NCBI GenBank assembly: GCA_013042475.1
Contig: JABDQA010000198.1
Location: 1-33,445, forward strand
Source: Desulfofustis sp.
GTDB taxonomy: Bacteria > Desulfobacterota > Desulfobulbia > Desulfobulbales > Desulfocapsaceae
DNA: 33,445 nt
Reading direction: 5' to 3'
Below the pieces are notes generated by a model that was not told where the DNA came from, ran no database searches, and worked only from the letters and a program-made list of their open reading frames with translations. How positions within the stretch are numbered: the first letter of the stretch is position 1; each line of letters begins with the position of its first letter. Positions 30,633 to 33,445 of this stretch are shown piece by piece. A program made the position numbers and the translations under genes.

Positions 30633-32000
30633 CTACTTCAACGCTACACACCGGTTGCGCCCTTCTACTTTGGCGCGCTGCAGGGCCTTATCGGCGCGCT
30701 GGACGAAAGCCTCAGATTGTTCTGAGGATTGATACAAACTGACCCCAAAGCTGCAGGTCACCTGTTCCTTGATCGAAAAAGTATAGTCTTCAACAAGCTC
30801 CCTAAGTTTTTCTGCGAAAATCCTGCTTTGGTCGAAATCGATGCCCGGTGCCAGGATGGCAAATTCCTCGCTGCCCCAGCGGGCAAAGATATCGGTTCTT
30901 CTGATATTGTCCTTGACCAACGCCACCAGTTCGTTGAGCACCGAGTCTCCCGCCGATCTCCCTAATTTATCATTGATGGCCCTGAAATGGTCGACATCGA
31001 AAATTATCAACGACAGGGGCGTCAGATAACGGTCTGAACGTGACTGCTCCTTGGCCAGTTCTTCATTGAGGTGGGCCCGGTTGTAGGCACCGGTCAATCG
31101 GTCACTCTTATTCTGCTGGTCGATTGTCTTGGTGAGGCTCTCGATCTCCTGCGCATGCTGCTTCTCAGTTTCCTGATACTCTTTAAATAGACCATTGATA
31201 CCGAGCGAAAAAGAGTAGGCCAGAAAAAATGCCACGACCACGCTACTGAGAAAAAGAACGGCAAGAACGGCCACATCAAAAAGTATGGCTCGTTTCTGAG
31301 CCTCCCTGCGTTGCTCGATGAAATGATCGATCGAGTTTAGGTATACACTCTTGGCAACTATCCAGTTCCACTCTGGATCGAGCTTGAAATAGGCCATCTT
31401 TCTACCGGTCTCATCTCCTTCAGAACCATCAGCGGGGGATTTGTTGTACCAATAGGAGACAAAAGATTCGCCACGGTCGCGAATGTCCTTCATGAACACT
31501 TTTCTAAAATCGAGGCCCTTTGCATCCGGAAAATCGGTGGACAGCTGCTGGCCTACCAGATCCGGGCGGGCGGGATTGAACAACATGGTGGCAAAATTGT
31601 CGCCGCCGGACATATCGTGCAGCTTGTAAATGAAGAAGGTATCGGAGCCAAGATCATCGGCCCAGCCAAGTTCATCGATCACCATCTGCTGGAGCAGCTT
31701 TACCTTCGATCCGTCGATCCTCTGCTCTTCTTCAGCAGAGCTCTGGGCCTGATCTGTCTGATTTTCCTGAAGCGATCTGCTGAGCGCCTCGATTCGCACC
31801 AGCAGCCTTTCCACATCGAACTGCAGTTCCTGCTTCTGCCGTTCTATCAGCATCGTCTCAAAGCGCCCGAGTGCCCTTGCTGAAAGCTCATACTTGGTGA
31901 CCACGAAATAGATTCCCACCCCCAAAATAATGAGGCTGATCACCACCACAGCGAGAAAAAAATTGACCTTGGCGATGTTCTGTTCAGTGACGATGCGCAT
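30633..32000 (-). CDS. Diguanylate cyclase with N-terminal Cache-like sensor domain and two TM helices
   Basis: GGDEF domain DRLTGAYNRAHLNEEL, LIIFDVDHFRAINDKLGRSAGDSVL, FARWGSEEFAILAPG. Periplasmic Cache-like region. Confidence 0.9.
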   Translation of the reverse strand: MRIVTEQNIAKVNFFLAVVVISLIILGVGIYFVVTKYELSARALGRFETMLIERQKQELQFDVERLLVRIEALSRSLQENQTDQAQSSAEEEQRIDGSKVKLLQQMVIDELGWADDLGSDTFFIYKLHDMSGGDNFATMLFNPARPDLVGQQLSTDFPDAKGLDFRKVFMKDIRDRGESFVSYWYNKSPADGSEGDETGRKMAYFKLDPEWNWIVAKSVYLNSIDHFIEQRREAQKRAILFDVAVLAVLFLSSVVVAFFLAYSFSLGINGLFKEYQETEKQHAQEIESLTKTIDQQNKSDRLTGAYNRAHLNEELAKEQSRSDRYLTPLSLIIFDVDHFRAINDKLGRSAGDSVLNELVALVKDNIRRTDIFARWGSEEFAILAPGIDFDQSRIFAEKLRELVEDYTFSIKEQVTCSFGVSLYQSSEQSEAFVQRADKALQRAKVEGRNRCVALK

Positions 32001-32268
32001 GAACTCGTGTACGGCAAAGAAATGGCGTGCTTGCCAGCGTTTTCAGAGAAGTTGGTTGTGGGAGGCCCCCCACAAACCACTGCAATAATGTTCAATTGTC
32101 CAGTTTCTGGACAGGTAAATACATCAAGCGAAACTATTCCCAAGATATGGGATGTATCTCAACATAACGTCATAATTAATTGAAATAAAGTGAAAAACGA
32201 ACCTAACTTTAGGGCAGAGATTCCAGTCTCTGTTTTCAGCTTGTGAACTCTAAACTCGCAATCCCCAC

Positions 32269-32481
32269 ATGATGCGCAGTCTTATTACAAAAAGATCAGT
32301 GATATCAAGGTCTGTCAAAAACGCTCTGGAGTTGTACGAGGAGATTCGCACCCACAATACTAAGATCGAGGCCCGCCTGGCCGACTGGTTGATCCATGTT
32401 CGATTGCATGCCGACCACATGACTTTTTCCGATCATCCTAAACTGATTAAATGGCGAGACCAGCTTGCCGTGCTCAATTAA
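32269..32481 (+). CDS. Small hypothetical protein
   Basis: 70 aa ORF MMRSLITKRSVISRSVKNALELYEEIRTHNTKIEARLADWLIHVRLHADHMTFSDHPKLIKWRDQLAVLN, C-terminal part protein-like. No family recognised. Confidence 0.4.
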   Translation: MMRSLITKRSVISRSVKNALELYEEIRTHNTKIEARLADWLIHVRLHADHMTFSDHPKLIKWRDQLAVLN

Positions 32482-32648
32482 AAAACTTCGATCTCAAAAT
32501 TCAAAATTCAACCAGATACACAAAATCAAGAAGAAGTTGCCAATCCCGTAGCTTATTAATTTGCGTTTTGAAAGTGTTTAGGATTATTTTCCGTTCTATC
32601 TACGCAACAAAGACACAACCAGCTAATTGAGCTAGATGACTCTCTGAC

Positions 32649-33445
32649 ATGCAGGACTACGGTTTTAAATTTGCGCACACATATTTCTGTCTCTCTTTTC
32701 CAGATGAGTTGGCTGAAGCTGTGAATTTGTTGTTTCGAGAGATTCAGCCTACTGAGCCGGCCCGCAACGAAAAAGCCGTCGAAATAATTCGGGAAGGCAA
32801 AACGGATTCGTACCGCTTCTTGTCGGAGTCAGGTGAATCAGCACCCATCGAGGGAGCCAAGCCAGTACTAGATAAACTGCCATTTTTTATTCAGGATGAA
32901 ATTGCCAAGTCGCTTGAAACGGGAATACTGGTTACAGGCGCGGCTCTGTCAGCTGGAGAACAAGTCATTTTGTTCCCTGGTCAATGGTCTATTGGCAGAA
33001 GCAGACTATTACCATTTCTAATTTCTCAGAAATGGCGGTTCCTCACCGATCTGTGCGCATATAAAGATGAAGACACTACAGAGTGGCATTACCTGAAATT
33101 ACCTCCCGCCATCGACTCTGAATACCTACATCAAGTAACCAGCCTCCTGGGCCGAAGGGTTGAATCATGTCTCCGTGGACAGAGATTGCTTCGTCTCATT
33201 CTAGAGCCTGCGCTATTAAATGATACGGCTGTCGCTCCGGCATTGATGGTCTATCCGGATTTTCATACTGGTGCCGGCTTGACTCTTGATCCTCTGTCCA
33301 CCGAACAAGCAGTTGAAGAACTCACCAAATGTCTCTCACGACCGACTGAAGGTTTTCATGATCAGGCCGGTACGATTGCTCAACAAATGCCGGCCATCAA
33401 ACTTACCTTCGGAAGCACTTCCCAATTTGAGGAACTCGGCTGTGC
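32649..33445 (+). CDS. HprK/HPr-kinase-related P-loop protein, C-terminally truncated by window edge
   Basis: Open frame from ATG 32649 to window end, not listed in the ORF track: MQDYGFKFAHTYFCLSFPDELAEAVNLLFREIQPTEP...LVTGAALSAGEQVILFPGQWSIGRSRLLPFLISQKWRFLTDLCAYKDED...MPAIKLTFGSTSQFEEL. Confidence 0.6.
   Translation, partial: MQDYGFKFAHTYFCLSFPDELAEAVNLLFREIQPTEPARNEKAVEIIREGKTDSYRFLSESGESAPIEGAKPVLDKLPFFIQDEIAKSLETGILVTGAALSAGEQVILFPGQWSIGRSRLLPFLISQKWRFLTDLCAYKDEDTTEWHYLKLPPAIDSEYLHQVTSLLGRRVESCLRGQRLLRLILEPALLNDTAVAPALMVYPDFHTGAGLTLDPLSTEQAVEELTKCLSRPTEGFHDQAGTIAQQMPAIKLTFGSTSQFEELGC

Overview
This looks like a chromosomal window from a Deltaproteobacterium/Desulfobacterota-like genome; that lineage call is inferred from gene content and not verified. 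From left to right: the 3' end of an NtrY-like histidine kinase and an NtrX-like sigma-54 response regulator, hemB, a VanZ-like protein, a SEC-C protein, a B12-dependent ribonucleotide reductase, TPR-gene debris, a MATE transporter, an orphan ParB-like protein, and a tightly packed minus-strand cluster (sirtuin, MFS, MoxR AAA+, VWA). Then come a hybrid histidine kinase, a HAD-like protein, a glutaminyl cyclotransferase, an Fe-S/CCG-domain protein, a VWA-OmpA protein, a LysR regulator, type II secretion accessory genes (gspN, gspA/exeA-like, gspB-like), an outer membrane protein, a NUDIX hydrolase, an FAD/Fe-S D-lactate dehydrogenase-like protein and a diguanylate cyclase. A truncated HprK-like ORF with a degenerate P-loop runs off the right edge. 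The main signal not explained by genes is a family of about a dozen small intergenic palindromes with a common GGGAC...GTCCC base. Their next base pairs vary together (AC/GT, AG/CT, GC/GC), and they usually lie 7-35 nt after stop codons. They look like REP/RAYT-type elements, but no transposase is present in the window. Other notable points are tandem NrdR-box-like sites upstream of the class II RNR, several decayed genes between intact ones, and a small ORF with an apparent -1 frameshift at an A-AAG site. No tRNA, rRNA or CRISPR array was seen.
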